64,000 bases of DNA from Tetracentron sinense (Eukaryota > Streptophyta > Magnoliopsida > Trochodendrales > Trochodendraceae). Location: the NCBI GenBank assembly GCA_015143295.1, contig CM026570.1, positions 26,729,250 through 26,793,249 on the forward strand, in the 5' to 3' direction. How positions within the stretch are numbered: position 1 is the stretch's first letter; every line of letters begins with the position of its first letter. The translations under genes were made by a program, and so were the position numbers. Positions 37,166-48,360 of the stretch are shown here, piece after piece. The notes under the pieces are model-generated. The model was not told the origin of the DNA. It searched no databases and saw only the letters and a program-made list of their open reading frames with translations.

Positions 37166-37505
37166 GACAGGATAGGGTAAGTTTAAGTAAAACCGGGCAG
37201 GGTTTCGATTGGGTAGCCTAAGCTTAAGTAAAACCGGGCAGGGGTTCGACAAGGTAGGATAGGTTTAAGTAAAACCGGGCAGGGGTTCGACAGGGTAGGA
37301 TAGGTTTAAGTAAAACCGGGCAGGGGTTCGACAGGGTAGGATAGGTTTAAGTAAAACCGGGCAGGGGTTCGACAGGGTAAGATAGGTTTAAGTAAAATCG
37401 GGCAGGGGTTCGACAAGGTAAGATAGGTTTAAGTAAAACCAGGTAGGGGTTCGACAGGGTAAGATAGGTTTAAGTAAAACCAGGCAGGGGTTTGACAGGG
37501 CAAGC
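37165..37505. repeat. 41-bp tandem array in the Tat-like LTR
   Basis: About eight copies of GGATAGGTTTAAGTAAAACC followed by GGGCAGGGGTTCGACAGGGTA are present. AGGTTTAAG starts at 37261 and 37302, an exact 41-bp step. The central copies are nearly identical, which suggests recent expansion relative to the old LTR around them. Confidence 0.9.
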
Positions 37506-38404
37506 AGTCTAAGTATTTTAAAAATAATAAAATAATTTAACACTAATAAAAGGCTAAGCAAACGTTAGAGTTTGGCGATATTTTACCTTCCGAAAAATCC
37601 AAAAGGGTCTTTGAAATAAGTGCTCCCGAGAACGATTCTTCGAAATCGAATTCCTGAGATCGCCAATACTAAAGAGGAAGTTTTTGAAAGAGGAGAGAGA
37701 AGAGAGAAGAGAGCAAGTGAAATGGAATCAAAATGAAGGAGAAGGGGTGGGATATTTATAGGGGTCAAAAAATAGGGGGCGCTACTTCCCTATTTGGATA
37801 TTATCGACATAGTAGGCAGCAATGAATAGTAGGGCGGCAAAACAGGGGCAAAATCCTACTTCACTGGGGGCGCTGTTTGGAGTAGCACCCCTATTTAGGA
37901 TATTTTTAAACACGATGTCAATGGGATTGAACCATCTGACGAGAGGGGCAATTTTGTAAATATAGGGGAAGTAGCGCCCCTATTCAGGGGTTAAAAATCG
38001 CCGCGTGGCACTCCCCGATTCGCCTAAAAGCCGTTTTCCATTTTTAGCCCAAAAATTGTTAAAATTGAATTGATAAAGTGCAGAAAAATATTTTAGATAA
38101 AACATGAATTTTTTAGCACTTTTTAGGGGCATTTTTGTCATTTTACACTCTAGGGATATTTCGGTCATTTTCTACCGTTTTAAGTCCAATTTAATTCAAA
38201 AAATAGCCAAAATTCATCAAAAAATTTGTAAAATTATTTTGGACAAAATGAAAACTTTTTATCACTTTTTAGAGATATTTTGGTCAGTTTTCACCTAGGT
38301 GGCGTTTTTCGGAAATCGAAGCACGTGGAAAGAGGGTTTTAAAAAATGGTTTTTTTAAAGGGAGGTGTACAAAGAGACTAGGGGTGAAAATTAGGGTGTT
38401 TACA

Positions 38405-38418
38405 GTTGCCCCGCTTTG
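38405..38418 (-). other. Polypurine tract of the Tat-like element
   Basis: CAAAGCGGGGCAAC on the minus strand is placed directly before the 3' LTR start TGTAAACACC. It confirms the minus-strand orientation. Confidence 0.8.
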
Positions 38419-38694
38419 TCGGAGGGTGCGGGCACGTGACCGACAGAGGCTGATAATGCTTCAATTTTGCACGTGTGTGTGAAGAAAACCTGAGAAAAGA
38501 TAAAGGAGAAAGTGGATTTCTACTTAGACTGCTTGCCCTAGACTGGATGACTAAAGGATGACAGAGGAAGGGTGTGTTTGTGTCAAGTCAGCATTTGCTG
38601 GGGATTGGGAAGGTTTCTAGTGTATGAAGCTGCCTGCTAATCGATCACACGACCAAATAGCGGGCTGCCTGATGCAAATGGGTGAGATGCAAAT

Positions 38695-39420
38695 GAATGA
38701 TGATTGTTGCAAAACTGGCTTCACAAGAGGCCACAACTGATGGTCGATCAGACAACCGTTTCAGTTACTCCTTGAAGAGTGAGCAAGTAGTGCAGTGCGG
38801 TGAAGTGTACAAGACTGGCTTCACAAGAGGCCGCAACTGATGGTCGATCAGACAACCGTGTCAGTTACTCTTTTAAGAGTGAGTGAGTAATGCTTTGCGG
38901 TGTGCGAAGAGTGTAAAACCTGCTACACAAGAGGCCGCAACTGATGGTCGATCAGACAACTGTGTCAGTTACTCCTTTAAGAGTGAGCGAGTAATGCCAT
39001 GCGGTGTGAGAAGAGTGCAAAACCGGCTACACAAGAGGCCGTAATTGATGGTCGATCAGACAACCGTGTCAGTTAATCCTTTAAGAGTGAGCAAGTATTG
39101 CAGTGCAGTGAAGTGTACAAGACTGGCTGCACAAGAGGCCGCAATTGATGGTCGATCAAACAACCATGTCAGTTACTCCTTTAAGAGTGAGCGAGTAATG
39201 CCATGCAGTGTATGAAATGTGCAAGACTTGTTTCACAGGAGGCCGCAACTGATGGTCGATCAGATAACCGTGTCAGTTAGTCCTTTAAGAGTGAGCAAGT
39301 ATTGTAGTGATGTGCGGTGAAATGTAAACATGTGGTGAAAGATGCAAATGAGTGAAGGTTGGTTACACAACCAACTTCACGAGAGGCCGCAACTGAAGGT
39401 CGATCAGACAACCGTTCAGT
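38695..39420. repeat. ~102-bp tandem array upstream of the 3' LTR
   Basis: Seven copies carry CACAAGAGGCCGCAACTGAT, GGTCGATCAGACAACCGTGT and CAGTTACTCCTTTAAGAGTG. Copies of ACAAGAGG start at 38723, 38823, 38927, 39031 and 39131, giving steps of 100 or 104 bp. The array is in the 3' UTR of the element. The closing GACAACCG word of each unit also opens the 43-bp units next door, so the two arrays may be related. Confidence 0.92.
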
Positions 39421-39457
39421 TACTCATTCTAAAAATGGGTAAGATGTAATTAGTGCT

Positions 39458-40059
39458 GACAACCGCGCAGTTGCCCCACTGGGTACTATGCCATGGTGCA
39501 GACAACCGCGTGGTTGCCTCACTGGGTACTATGCCATAATGCAGACAACCACGTGGTTGCCCCACCGGGTACTATGCCATGGTGCAGACAACCGTGCGGT
39601 TGCCCCACCAGGTACGATGCTATGGTACTAATAACCGCGCGGTTGCCCCACCGGGTACGATGCTATGGTGCAGACAACCTCGCGGTTGCCCCACCGGGTA
39701 AGATGCTATGGTGCAGACAACCATGCGGTTGCCCCACCGGGTACGATGCCAGGGTGCCGACAACTGCACGGTTACTCCACCGGGTACGATGTTATGGTGC
39801 CGACAACCGCGTGGTTGCCCCACCAGGTACGATGCTATGGTACAGACAATCGTGTAGTTGCCTCACCGAGTACTATGCTATGGTGCTGACAACCACGCGA
39901 TTGCCCCACCGGGTACGATGCTTTGGTGCTGACAACCATGCAGTTGCCCCACCGGGTAGTATGCTATGATGCTGACAATCGCGCGGCTGCCCCACCAGGT
40001 ACTATGCTATAGTGCTGACAACCGTGCGGTTGCCCCACCGGGTAAGATGCTAGCAAGAT
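39458..40059. repeat. 43-bp tandem array, 14 copies
   Basis: The unit is GACAACCGCGCGGTTGCCCC followed by ACCGGGTACGATGCTATGGTGCA. The GACAACC start recurs from 39458 to 40017, exactly 13 x 43 bp apart, so 14 copies stand in perfect register without any net insertion or deletion. Its best copies contain the 14-bp palindrome CAACCGCGCGGTTG. The open frame across it (39493-39969) is a by-product of the repeat and encodes no known domain. Confidence 0.95.
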
Positions 40060-42399
40060 GAATGAATTCAGATTTGAAAGGATCGCACAAGCACTTTCGC
40101 ACAAGTAAGCAAGCAGATGTAAAAGTGGAGATAGAGACACGGCTAGTCTACAAGCAAGTGTATAAGAAAGCAGAGTGCATGATGAATAGAGACAGCCACG
40201 TGGTTGCTCCATTTTACAAGCAAGATGTATGAATGGGGAAAGTCACACGGCTAACCCATGAGAAAGCAAAATATAAGGTTAGTGAGGATTGGTTACACAA
40301 CCATCCTCACCGGGTATGATTGCAAAGCAAGCAAATGAATGCGATGTATGTGTAAATGGAGATAGCCACACGGCTGGCTCATAAGCAAGCAAAATGTAAA
40401 TGCATGAAAGGGGATAGCCAAGTGGCTTACCCATAAGCAAGCAAATGAATGATGGGGTATAAGGATTGAGAGAGTGGAGCACAACCTTGAGCCTCAATCT
40501 GACATCTGCCCTCTGCTTGATGTATCAATACTGCACTGAGATTATGCCTGGGTTTATCCAACTGAAATAATCTGGCAGGATAATCTGCTTGAACCAGTCT
40601 TAAGTTCAAGAGAACCGATTGCACCACCGAAAGGATTAGCCAAGTTTGAGTTGACTTACGCTAGGACATGACTTTGACTAACTGACTTGACATGATCGAC
40701 CGATGTCTTGGTGATAGATTGACAAAATTACTTGATAGACTGACAGATCGACATACGTATTTTGAAAGATGTTCGATATTGCCTATTGATGGGAAGCCTA
40801 GCTAGGATTCCTTTGCCTTAGAAAGGAATTGACTAAGTCAGGGTTGATAGCTTCTGAAATAGACAAGTAAGCTGCTCCTGGATGTCCTCGCCGGATGCCT
40901 GATGCTTAAAATAGTGCTTGATTGCATTAGTTGATTGTTGCTGGTGGCGCTTGATATGAAAGCTTGCACTTTACGATTTTCCCTTTTTTACCCCTGGACC
41001 TTAACAGGTTTCACCAGGACTGGGTTCACGTTATTTTTGTGCACTAGCAGGATTGATAATTCCATACTAAGCTGGTGAAATTAGAAATTTGTCTTTATCC
41101 ATTTTTTGCCCTTAGAATGACCAAGTCTTGGGGTAGCATAATTTTTTTGCAATGAGGCCGTTTCCAGTTTTCACTCATGCCTGCATAATTGACTAATTTG
41201 TTCCCTTTTTTGCCCCTGACAACAATGTCAAGGTTGGGCTCGCATAATTTTTGCTCCTCAATGCCATTTTTGGTTTTCACTAGGCCTACAATTTCTGATA
41301 AGCTGATCTGTCTTCTCCCGTTATTGCCTAGTAAAATGGTATAGATTAACGCTTCTGACCACTGATACTCAAGACCTTTCAAAGATCAAAGAGGGCTTAG
41401 TTACTAGGACGAAACATGGTAGGGGTAAAAACAATTGATGCTCAAAGTTTTCTTGTCGGGGTAGGACACCTTAAAATGTTTGTTTGATGTTGTATACAAA
41501 GATGGAACCAGTTGGCTTCTCTTCATCATTCTGGAGATTTGCCATTTTCATTCTTTTTTTTTTTTTGCTCTTCTTCTTTTTCTCTTTTTTTTGTTGGCTT
41601 TTTGTGCTCCGTTTAGAGACAGTTTGTCTAGTATTGATGAAAATTTGCCATAATGTGACTGAACCTATTTTTAGGTTGCCTACGTATCCACGATCAGTGG
41701 AATCAGGTCATGCCGTAGTTCAAAATAAGCTTTTCTTTTGATTGGTTGTATTCTGCTCTGTTGATTTGTCATTCATAAGGTGCTCCAGTGTATGGGTTTA
41801 GAAAGAAAGGCTATTAGGCTCGACGGGCTAACTAGCGTATGTTATTGCATGGGTACGAAAGAGATTTAAGGGTTAACCAAGGATGGCCTCCTATCCTTTC
41901 TTTGGTTGGTCAAGAGCATATGTGGTCGTTGCATTATCCTTGTTCAAATACGTTTGATGCTTGATAGCTCAGGGAGGTCTTCGTAGCTCCTTTGTTTCTC
42001 GTCTTCTGATGGATTGGTAGCTCGCCTTGAAATCTTGAAATCTTTGAGGAGCAGAATACCTTTCTAGTTCATGAGAGGGTCATGAGTTTTGAGATTACTC
42101 TCCCCATGATCATGCAATTGCCCTTTGCGGGCTCAAAATCTAGTTCAGTTCCCAAAACTAGGCATCTCGGAGTAATAAACAAGATAGATTTTAACAAAAG
42201 TGGGGAATTTCATTAGATTATGAAAGGATGTACAGACTCAATTGCAGAAGATAAAGACAAGTGGCCACTGGCCAATATGCTAACTGACGGGGAAGACTAC
42301 GATTTGGGCCATTATGGCCATTTGCAAAAAGAGAAATTATGGAATCAACCAAAAAGACAAAAAATTGGTGAGACTGTTCAAAGTCGGCTATAGAGTGGC
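40060..42399. other. Non-coding interior of the Tat-like element
   Basis: These 2.3 kb hold scattered relics of the 43-bp and neighbouring arrays (GACAGCCACGTGGTTGC near 40190; repeated AAGCAAGCAAATG words at 40075-40450), a T-rich stretch (41540-41600), and a 43-bp block at 41679-41721 that matches 36789-36830 in the LTR (CCTACGTATCCA, AGTGGAATCA). I see no pol domains here on either strand. Short open frames (for example minus 41095-41382) match no family I know. Confidence 0.6.
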
Positions 42400-44111
42400 T
42401 CAAGTTGGTGCGCCTCGATTTCCTGCTGCTGCATGATTAGGGAGAGGGACCTGGTTGATGTCGGTGTTCCCTGGTTCAAACTGAATCTTTCCCGTTTCAA
42501 GCATGTCTTGGATTATGTGCTTTAGATCAAAACACATATCGGTGGAATGCCCCGGGGCTTGATGATACCCACAATGTTGGTCAGCCCTGTATGTCCTTGG
42601 CAGCGTGACTGGTGGCGGCTTGGGTTCCCTCAGCGTGACCAATTTCTTATCTAGTAGAAATAGGAGGAGTTGCGTCATGGTATATGGCATGGGCGAGAAG
42701 ACTCTTCTCTTTGTTTGCTCAAATGTCATCTGCTGTGAGGGAAGCTATTGCTGAGTTAGCTCGGGTTGTTGAGGTTGTTGGGGCAAATGGGCAATATGGA
42801 TAAGCATTATTGTCACCATTTTCACCTCATATTCTCTTCTCCGTGTATCTTTTCATGGTGGTTGAGGATGATTAGAGGATGACGCCCCCTTGGATCCTGG
42901 GAACATGTCAACTGTTCCCACATCTCCCATTGTGGCCTCAATCCTGGCCCCACATTTGGCCATAGTGCTGAAGTTGGAGATAGGTTGGGCTGCTAGCAAA
43001 GTCTTGAATGGATGCTTGAGTGTGCGGAGGAATGTGGTCACTAACTCATCCTCGGGCAGAGGGGTGTTCATCTTTCCAGTATTTTTCCTTCATCGAACAG
43101 AATATTTGATAAATGATTCATTCTCTCTCTGAGTCATTCTCTCCAGATCTGCTCTCTGTGGGACCAAGTCAATGTTGTAGGAGTATTAAGCAACAAATGC
43201 CTCACAGAGGCCTTCCCATGTGCGGACCTTGGCTAAGTCAACCTTGGTGAACCATTGTAGGGCTGGTCCCTTCAAACTTCTCTAAAATAGCTACACCAGT
43301 AGCTTTTCACCGTGCTCTTGCTGAAACAACTCCCCACAGTAGACTTTCAGGTATGTCTCTAGGCATCCTTTTTCATTGTATTTTTCAAATTCGGACATTT
43401 TGAAGTCTCAAGGTAATTGAATCCCCGGTTGCAAACACATATCTCGGAAGTCAGTGCATGCTAAATTATAGGACCCCTGGGCCCTCTTCACTAATTGTTC
43501 TAACCTCTCAATCCTGCCCTTGTAGAAGTTTGGAGTATGGGCTGAGCTGGTTGATATGCCTGGTTGCTCTGTATTCTGGGCAATCTTTGCCTCCTCTTCT
43601 TGATAATGGTCAATGTCTGGTGGCGGAAGTTGAATAATGGTTGGTTCTGTGGTAATGGATTGTGAGATGGTCGGTTTGAAGGTGGTGGATTATGAGATGG
43701 TGGATTTGGTGGTGGTGGGTTGTGAGATGGTGGATTTGGAGGTGGTGGGTTTTGAGATGGTGGATTCGGAGGTGATGGATTGTGAGATGGTGGATTTGGA
43801 GGTGATGGGCTGTGAGATGGTGGATTTGGAGGTGATAGGTTGTGAGATGGTGGGTTTGATCGGTTTAAGGCGAGTGGTTCAGCGATCGGGATAGAAGAGG
43901 AGGATGGTTGCTTCTTATTCATGGCATTCAAAATAACCTGCATGATGTTTTTTAGCTCTAGTATGCCTTGTTCAGTTCCAAATACCCTTGCTTCTAAATC
44001 AGGGATTTGCTGCAGTACATGTTGAGGAGATATTGGGCTGTCAGGGTTGGTTTCCAAACCTTCTACAACTGGCTCATCTTGATCAGTTAATCTTGTGCTT
44101 ACTGGAGTCAT
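42400..44111 (-). mobile_element. gag of the Tat-like element, broken
   Basis: The N-terminal part (44111-43500) starts MTPVSTRLTDQDEPVVEGLE and contains a proline-rich stretch of about eight decapeptides of the type NPPSHNPSPP. A retrotransposon capsid domain follows (LKGPALQWF, ERMTQRENESFIKYSVR, EDELVTTFLRTLKHPFK). At the end is a zinc-binding motif of the CX2HX4GHX4C type (HCGYHQAPGHSTDMCFDLKH) with IQDMLETGKI, the form found in Tat/Ogre-lineage gag proteins. The region has several interruptions and is not functional. Gag alone would form particles, while enzymes would have to come from another element; that is an inference from the missing pol. Confidence 0.8.
43635..43860. repeat. 30-bp repeat encoding Pro-rich decapeptides in gag
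   Basis: About seven to eight copies of a 30-bp unit (GGTGGGTTGTGAGATGGTGG plus ATTTGGAGGT) encode NPPSHNPSPP-type decapeptides on the minus strand. Because the period is a multiple of three, copy number can change without shifting the frame. Confidence 0.85.
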
Positions 44112-45356
44112 CTCGAAGAGGGTAAATAGCTTAGTACTACTTCCGCTCAGGGTGCTATAAACTGGGTGGTAATAAGAGGTATGTACAGATGGGTCAGAAG
44201 ACGGTCAAGATGCTAAATGAAGACTGAATTAAGACAATGATGAAAGTAGTAATGCTACACACATATGATCTAATTGATGACTTTTTGACACGGGACGTTC
44301 CCCTTGTCTGCACAAAATGATGGATACGGAAAGTCCTAAGACTAATATATGATTTAAATAATATGATGATGAGCAAAATGATTGAATGAAGTTTTTGAAT
44401 TGACTTGAATAAAATAAAATGAATTTTTTTTCTTTTGATGAATTGAATGAATGAATTGAGCAAGTATACTAAAAAAAATGCGTCAACTCAACATGTGATC
44501 CAATGAGGTGAGTGGACAGAGGTCCATTTCACTTATTTGGGTTGTTGGGAGCCAGAGCCCAATGGGTCAAGATCAAAATGAATCAATGGATTCTCCATAT
44601 GATTCGCTTTAGAGTCTAGGCTTTTAAACCTCACATGATTGAGCTAGCTAAAGAATGGATTAGGGTTAGACCTATCTAGCAATCAAGGCTCACACAAACT
44701 TCGAAAATAGTTTAGGTATAGAGATACGGTTATCCCTATACCTGATCAAATGATGCAGGAGTGGCTTAAACTGGTAACAGAATAGGGGTAAGGTAGTCCC
44801 TCTTAATGGGTGTTCTTGGTTTATGCCCAAACAAACACCTATAGTCTATATGCTTATGCTGGTGTATGCAAGGTTTTTGTCTAAAAGGTTGATGAGCACT
44901 TGACCGTACATACGACTCCCCGGTATAGAACATACCTGAAAAGGGACGATTGATGCAAGCGGGAAAGACCAGTCGTGTTTACCGGAGATAACCATCCCTC
45001 AATCTACAACCAGTACTTTCCACAGATCTTTGGGCTCCAGCATCGGGGATAACCATTCCTTGATTGTAAGCTTACCGGATCCAACTAAATAGGTAAAGAG
45101 TTTTTATTCTAGTATGCAATGAATATGAATATGAATATGAATATGAATACAATAATCAAAATCAAGTAATGAATAAAAATGGAATCCTAGGCATGTTGCT
45201 AAGTTGGCAAACAAAAGACTGAGATTTGATGAATGATAGCAAAGTAAGAATATGTACAGAATGCAGCATATAGATGACAGTATAAGTTTCTGATGTGGTT
45301 TCCCTTATTCAGTTCAGACTTAGGTTTTGGCTCGAATATTGGTTTGCGAAACCAAA
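44112..45356 (-). other. 5' leader of the Tat-like element
   Basis: This 1.2-kb non-coding leader lies between primer site and gag. It is AT-rich and includes a short GAATAT hexamer run near 45118-45150. No open frame of interest is seen. Long leaders are common in the Tat lineage. Confidence 0.6.
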
Positions 45357-45375
45357 GTCCCCTGTAGAGTCGCCA
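45357..45375 (-). other. Primer binding site of the Tat-like element (probable)
   Basis: On the minus strand TGGCGACTCTACAGGGGAC lies three bases after the LTR end TCTACA. It is not the initiator-Met type. It resembles the TGGCGA-type (Arg) primer sites of Ogre/Tat elements, but I have not matched it to a tRNA. Confidence 0.6.
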
Positions 45376-45378
45376 AGC

Positions 45379-45424
45379 TGTAGACCCAGGATTTTAACCC
45401 CACTCCCGATCAGGATTTAACCCC
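45379..45424 (-). repeat. 5' LTR of the Tat-like element, inner part
   Basis: TGTAGACCCAGGATTTT followed by a CTCCCGATCAGGATTTAACC stretch matches the first ~50 bases of the 3' LTR at 36403 with about six differences in 47 positions. The nested Tekay-type piece begins right after it. Confidence 0.8.
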
Positions 45425-46526
45425 ACTCAAGGCAGTTGAAGGAGCATGAGAAGAATTATCCCACGCACGACTTGGAGCTTGCGGCGGTCGTGTTTGCACT
45501 TAAGATTTGGCGTCATTACCTTTATGGGGTGGAGTTCTATGTGTTCACTGATCACAAGAGTCTGAAGTATCTCTTTTCCCAAAAGGACCTGAATCTAAGG
45601 CAACGGCGTAGGATGAAATTTTTGAAAGACTATGATTGTACCATTCAATACCACCCGGGTAAAGCAAATGTAGTGGCTGATGCTTTGAGTAGAAGACCTC
45701 AAGGGTTGTTAGCACACATGTTGGTACAAGAATGAAAGCTACTAGAAGATTTGGCAAATCTGGACATCAGTGTGAATAACTCCGTCTGTGGTCCTACCTT
45801 GGCAAATGTTACGGTTCGGCCGTACATTATAGATTTAATCCAAGAATATCAAGCCATGGATGCGGAATTGTTGGCTTATCGGGACAAGAAAGTTGCTAAG
45901 GGTAGTGAGGACTTCTCTCTCACTAGTCGGGGTGCTATCACATTCAAGGGAAGGTTGTGCGTCCCAGCCAATGCAGATCTTCGAAGAGAGATTTTGGATG
46001 AAGCACACCGTTCGAAGTACACAGTGCATCCAGGGGGTACAAAGATGTACCGGAACCTCAAGAGTCACTTTTGGTGGACACACGCCGTAGGGACTTGGAA
46101 TTTCAAGTAGGGGATCAAGTTTTTGTGAAAGTATCTCCTAGCAAAGGGATCATGAGATTTGGCAAGCGAGGCAAACTCAGTCCTCGGTATGTTGGGCCTT
46201 TTGAGATTATCACACGAGTTGGTGAGGTTGCTTACAGGGTAGCTCTCCCACCTCACATGGCCGCAGTTCACAACGTCTTCCATGTGTCTATGCTTCGGAA
46301 GTACATTGCGGATCCTTCGCATGTCATAGACTTGGAACCGTTGGAGATTCGAGAGGACCTCACCTTGATTGAAAAGCCGGTTCAGATTTTGGATCGAAGA
46401 AATCAGGTGCTTCGCAACAAGACAATCCCTTTAGTTCTTGTGCAATGGCAACACCATGCTCGGGAAGAAGCTACATGGGAGCGTGAAGCAGAAGTCAAAG
46501 CAAAGTACCCGGAATTAATTGAATGA
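45425..46526 (+). mobile_element. RNase H and integrase parts of the nested Tekay-type fragment
   Basis: RNase H lies at about 45425-45700, the integrase N-terminal zinc-finger region at about 45750-46080, and the integrase C-terminal region with the chromodomain-like end at 46080-46526 (stop TGA). The usual catalytic core is not among the remaining parts. The region is not functional. Confidence 0.85.
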
Positions 46527-46610
46527 GTTTTGTATAAGTTTGTATATGACTGGTAATTTTCTTTTTGGTTTGTAATGCAAGTAGAGTCTGAATTTCGAGG
46601 ATGAAATTTT

Positions 46611-46626
46611 TGTAAGGGGGGGAGGA
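46611..46626 (+). other. Polypurine tract of the nested Tekay-type fragment
   Basis: TGTAAGGGGGGAGGA immediately precedes the LTR start TGTAGGGCCCCTGACC. It is the same tract as in the copy at 18191-26630 and confirms clade relationship and orientation. Confidence 0.88.
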
Positions 46627-46853
46627 TGTAGGGCCCCTGACCTTTTCACAGTTAATGCATGACACTTCCGTTGTCATTTTGCCTTTAAAGAGGTATAATT
46701 AATAAATAAGGAAGAAATTGGAAATTGGAAATTTTGAAATGTCAGAAATGTTCATTTTCGAAGTACGAGCCCAACGCAAGTTAAATCGTCAAAATCGGAC
46801 GAACGAGTCAAAAGATATGGCCAAAACAGTCTGGACCTGTAGGCAATCGATAA

Positions 46854-46922
46854 CTCGGAAGGCGCTAAGGACGTAGCTCGGAAGGCGCTAAAGACGTAGC
46901 TCGGTTGTCACTAAGGACGTAG
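46854..46922. repeat. 23-bp tandem repeat, 3 copies, in LTR U3
   Basis: Three exact-length units of CTCGGAAGGCGCTAAGGACG plus TAG are present; the third is diverged. It is the first of two arrays in the U3 region. Confidence 0.85.
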
Positions 46923-47085
46923 CTCTAGCTCTGATAACGTATACGTTGTGCATCCGTTGTGCAACAGACAACGTGTACGTTGTACAGCACAACGGGCACG
47001 TTGTACATAAGACAACGGACTACGAGCTCAGCACTATGCACGACACAACGTGACAACGGGTTCGGCACCCTTCACAACGGACAAC

Positions 47086-47300
47086 ATGTTTGGTACTATT
47101 CACAGCACAACGTGTTTGACACTGTTCACAGCACAACGTGTTCAGCACTATTCACGGCACAACGAGTTGGCGATATTCACGGCACAACGAGTTGGCGCTA
47201 TTCACAGCACAACGAGTTGGCACTATTCACAGCACAACGAGTTGGCACTGTTCACAGCACAACGTGTTCAGCACTGTTCACAGCTCAACGTGTTCAGCAC
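47086..47300. repeat. 25-bp tandem array in LTR U3
   Basis: About nine units of ATTCACAGCACAACGAGTTG plus GCACT occur. AACGAG starts at 47161, 47186, 47211 and 47236, a 25-bp step. Further left (46930-47080) related ACAACGT/ACGTTGT words form short inverted repeats. The array occupies the same LTR position as the CGATCG array in the other Tekay copy. Confidence 0.9.
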
Positions 47301-48217
47301 TTGTGTTTTTACAGAAATTTCAGTAAGGGTATTACGGTCTTTTGGTCGGTCCACTCTTACCTTAAGAGTTTAACCCGAGCCTTTAGGGCATCATTCGACA
47401 CTTAGAGAGTTTGAGAGAATAGGAGAAAGGGGAGAAGGCGATTCCAACCTAGGGCTTGTCTTTGGAAGAGAAATCAAAGGGTTTTGAGACCCTAGATCAC
47501 TTCTAGTCCGGTTTTTCTCCAAGATCACGGCTCAAGCTCGCGAGGAGCATCTCCTCAAGCTAGGGCAGCAACTCACGGTCGTTTTTTTTAAAAGGGGATT
47601 TCTTCCTCACTTGATCAAGGTCGGTACTTCTTACTACCCTCCTAGTTATAGTTCCTCTTCTCCCTTCATTTCTCCTTATTTTCCTTTATTTACACATGTG
47701 CTATGAGATGGATGGTTGTGAATGGTGAATGGAGATGGAAAGGGCGATTGGATGCCAATAGTTGTGTGGTGATGATTAAAACGGGGAGGGCATTGTTCCA
47801 ATAATGAACATACATGTATGATTTGAGTAAAACCCATCTAGAAAAGCATGTTGTAGGGTAAACCCATAATGAACACACCATGTTTGATGAAATGCCAAGG
47901 TGAATAAAGTGAGTTGTAAATTAGGAAATGCATGCCTCATAAATTATGAATATTGCTAGGGACTATGATAGTGTGTTTCTTTCTTTCCCTAAATGATATG
48001 AATATTACATTGCTCAATCATTGATGTTATATGTGTTGTGAAATTACCCAAATGTCATATTTAAATTTAAATGCAAGTATGTACACGGTTCCCACGAGCA
48101 CGACATGCATGACATGATTTTTTCGAGGTTTTCAAGACCATGGTTAGAGGTGGGACATATCCTACGATATGTTTTACCTCGCTTTTCACAAGAAAACAAG
48201 AACCAACATTCCACGAG

Positions 48218-48360
48218 GGGTCTCTCCTCACTCACAAGTGCATATCATGAAGAAGGGCCTCCCTTCCCTCGCAAGTACATGCATATCATGAAGAAGGGTC
48301 TCCCTTCCCTCGCAAGTGCATTGCATAAAGAAGGGTCTCCCTTCCCTCTCAAGCGCATCT
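48218..48360. repeat. ~45-bp tandem repeat in the LTR
   Basis: Three to four units are built on ATGAAGAAGGGTCTCCCTTC and CCTCGCAAGTGCAT. They fall in the same half of the LTR as the 65-77-bp repeat in the other Tekay copy, but the units are different. Confidence 0.75.

Larger units (their letters stand above)
36403..38404 (-). repeat. 3' LTR of the Tat-like element
   Basis: This 2.0-kb LTR reads TGTAAACACCCTAATTTTCA on the minus strand and ends TCCTGGGTCTACA. Both ends are repeated near 45379-45424 and 49122-49459. It contains a ~60-bp and a 41-bp tandem array, and a recurring AGGGGCATTTTGGTCATTTT-like word near its start (38120-38290, plus strand). Confidence 0.85.

Noticed and set aside
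39493-39969. 158-codon open frame near the Tat-like 3' LTR
   Set aside because: It lies entirely within the exact 43-bp tandem array and is a translation of that repeat with no known domain.
38695-40059. Regular repeats resembling a CRISPR array
   Set aside because: The units are contiguous, without unique spacers, and lie in a plant retrotransposon UTR.
41095-41382. 95-codon minus-strand frame in the Tat-like interior as a gene
   Set aside because: It has no recognisable domain, sits in an old non-coding interior, and shows no start context or conservation that I can see.
46959-47405. Open frames in the nested Ty3 LTR (also 48105-48425)
   Set aside because: They are translations of the 25-bp and ~45-bp LTR arrays in several frames; LTR position and repetitiveness argue against a gene.
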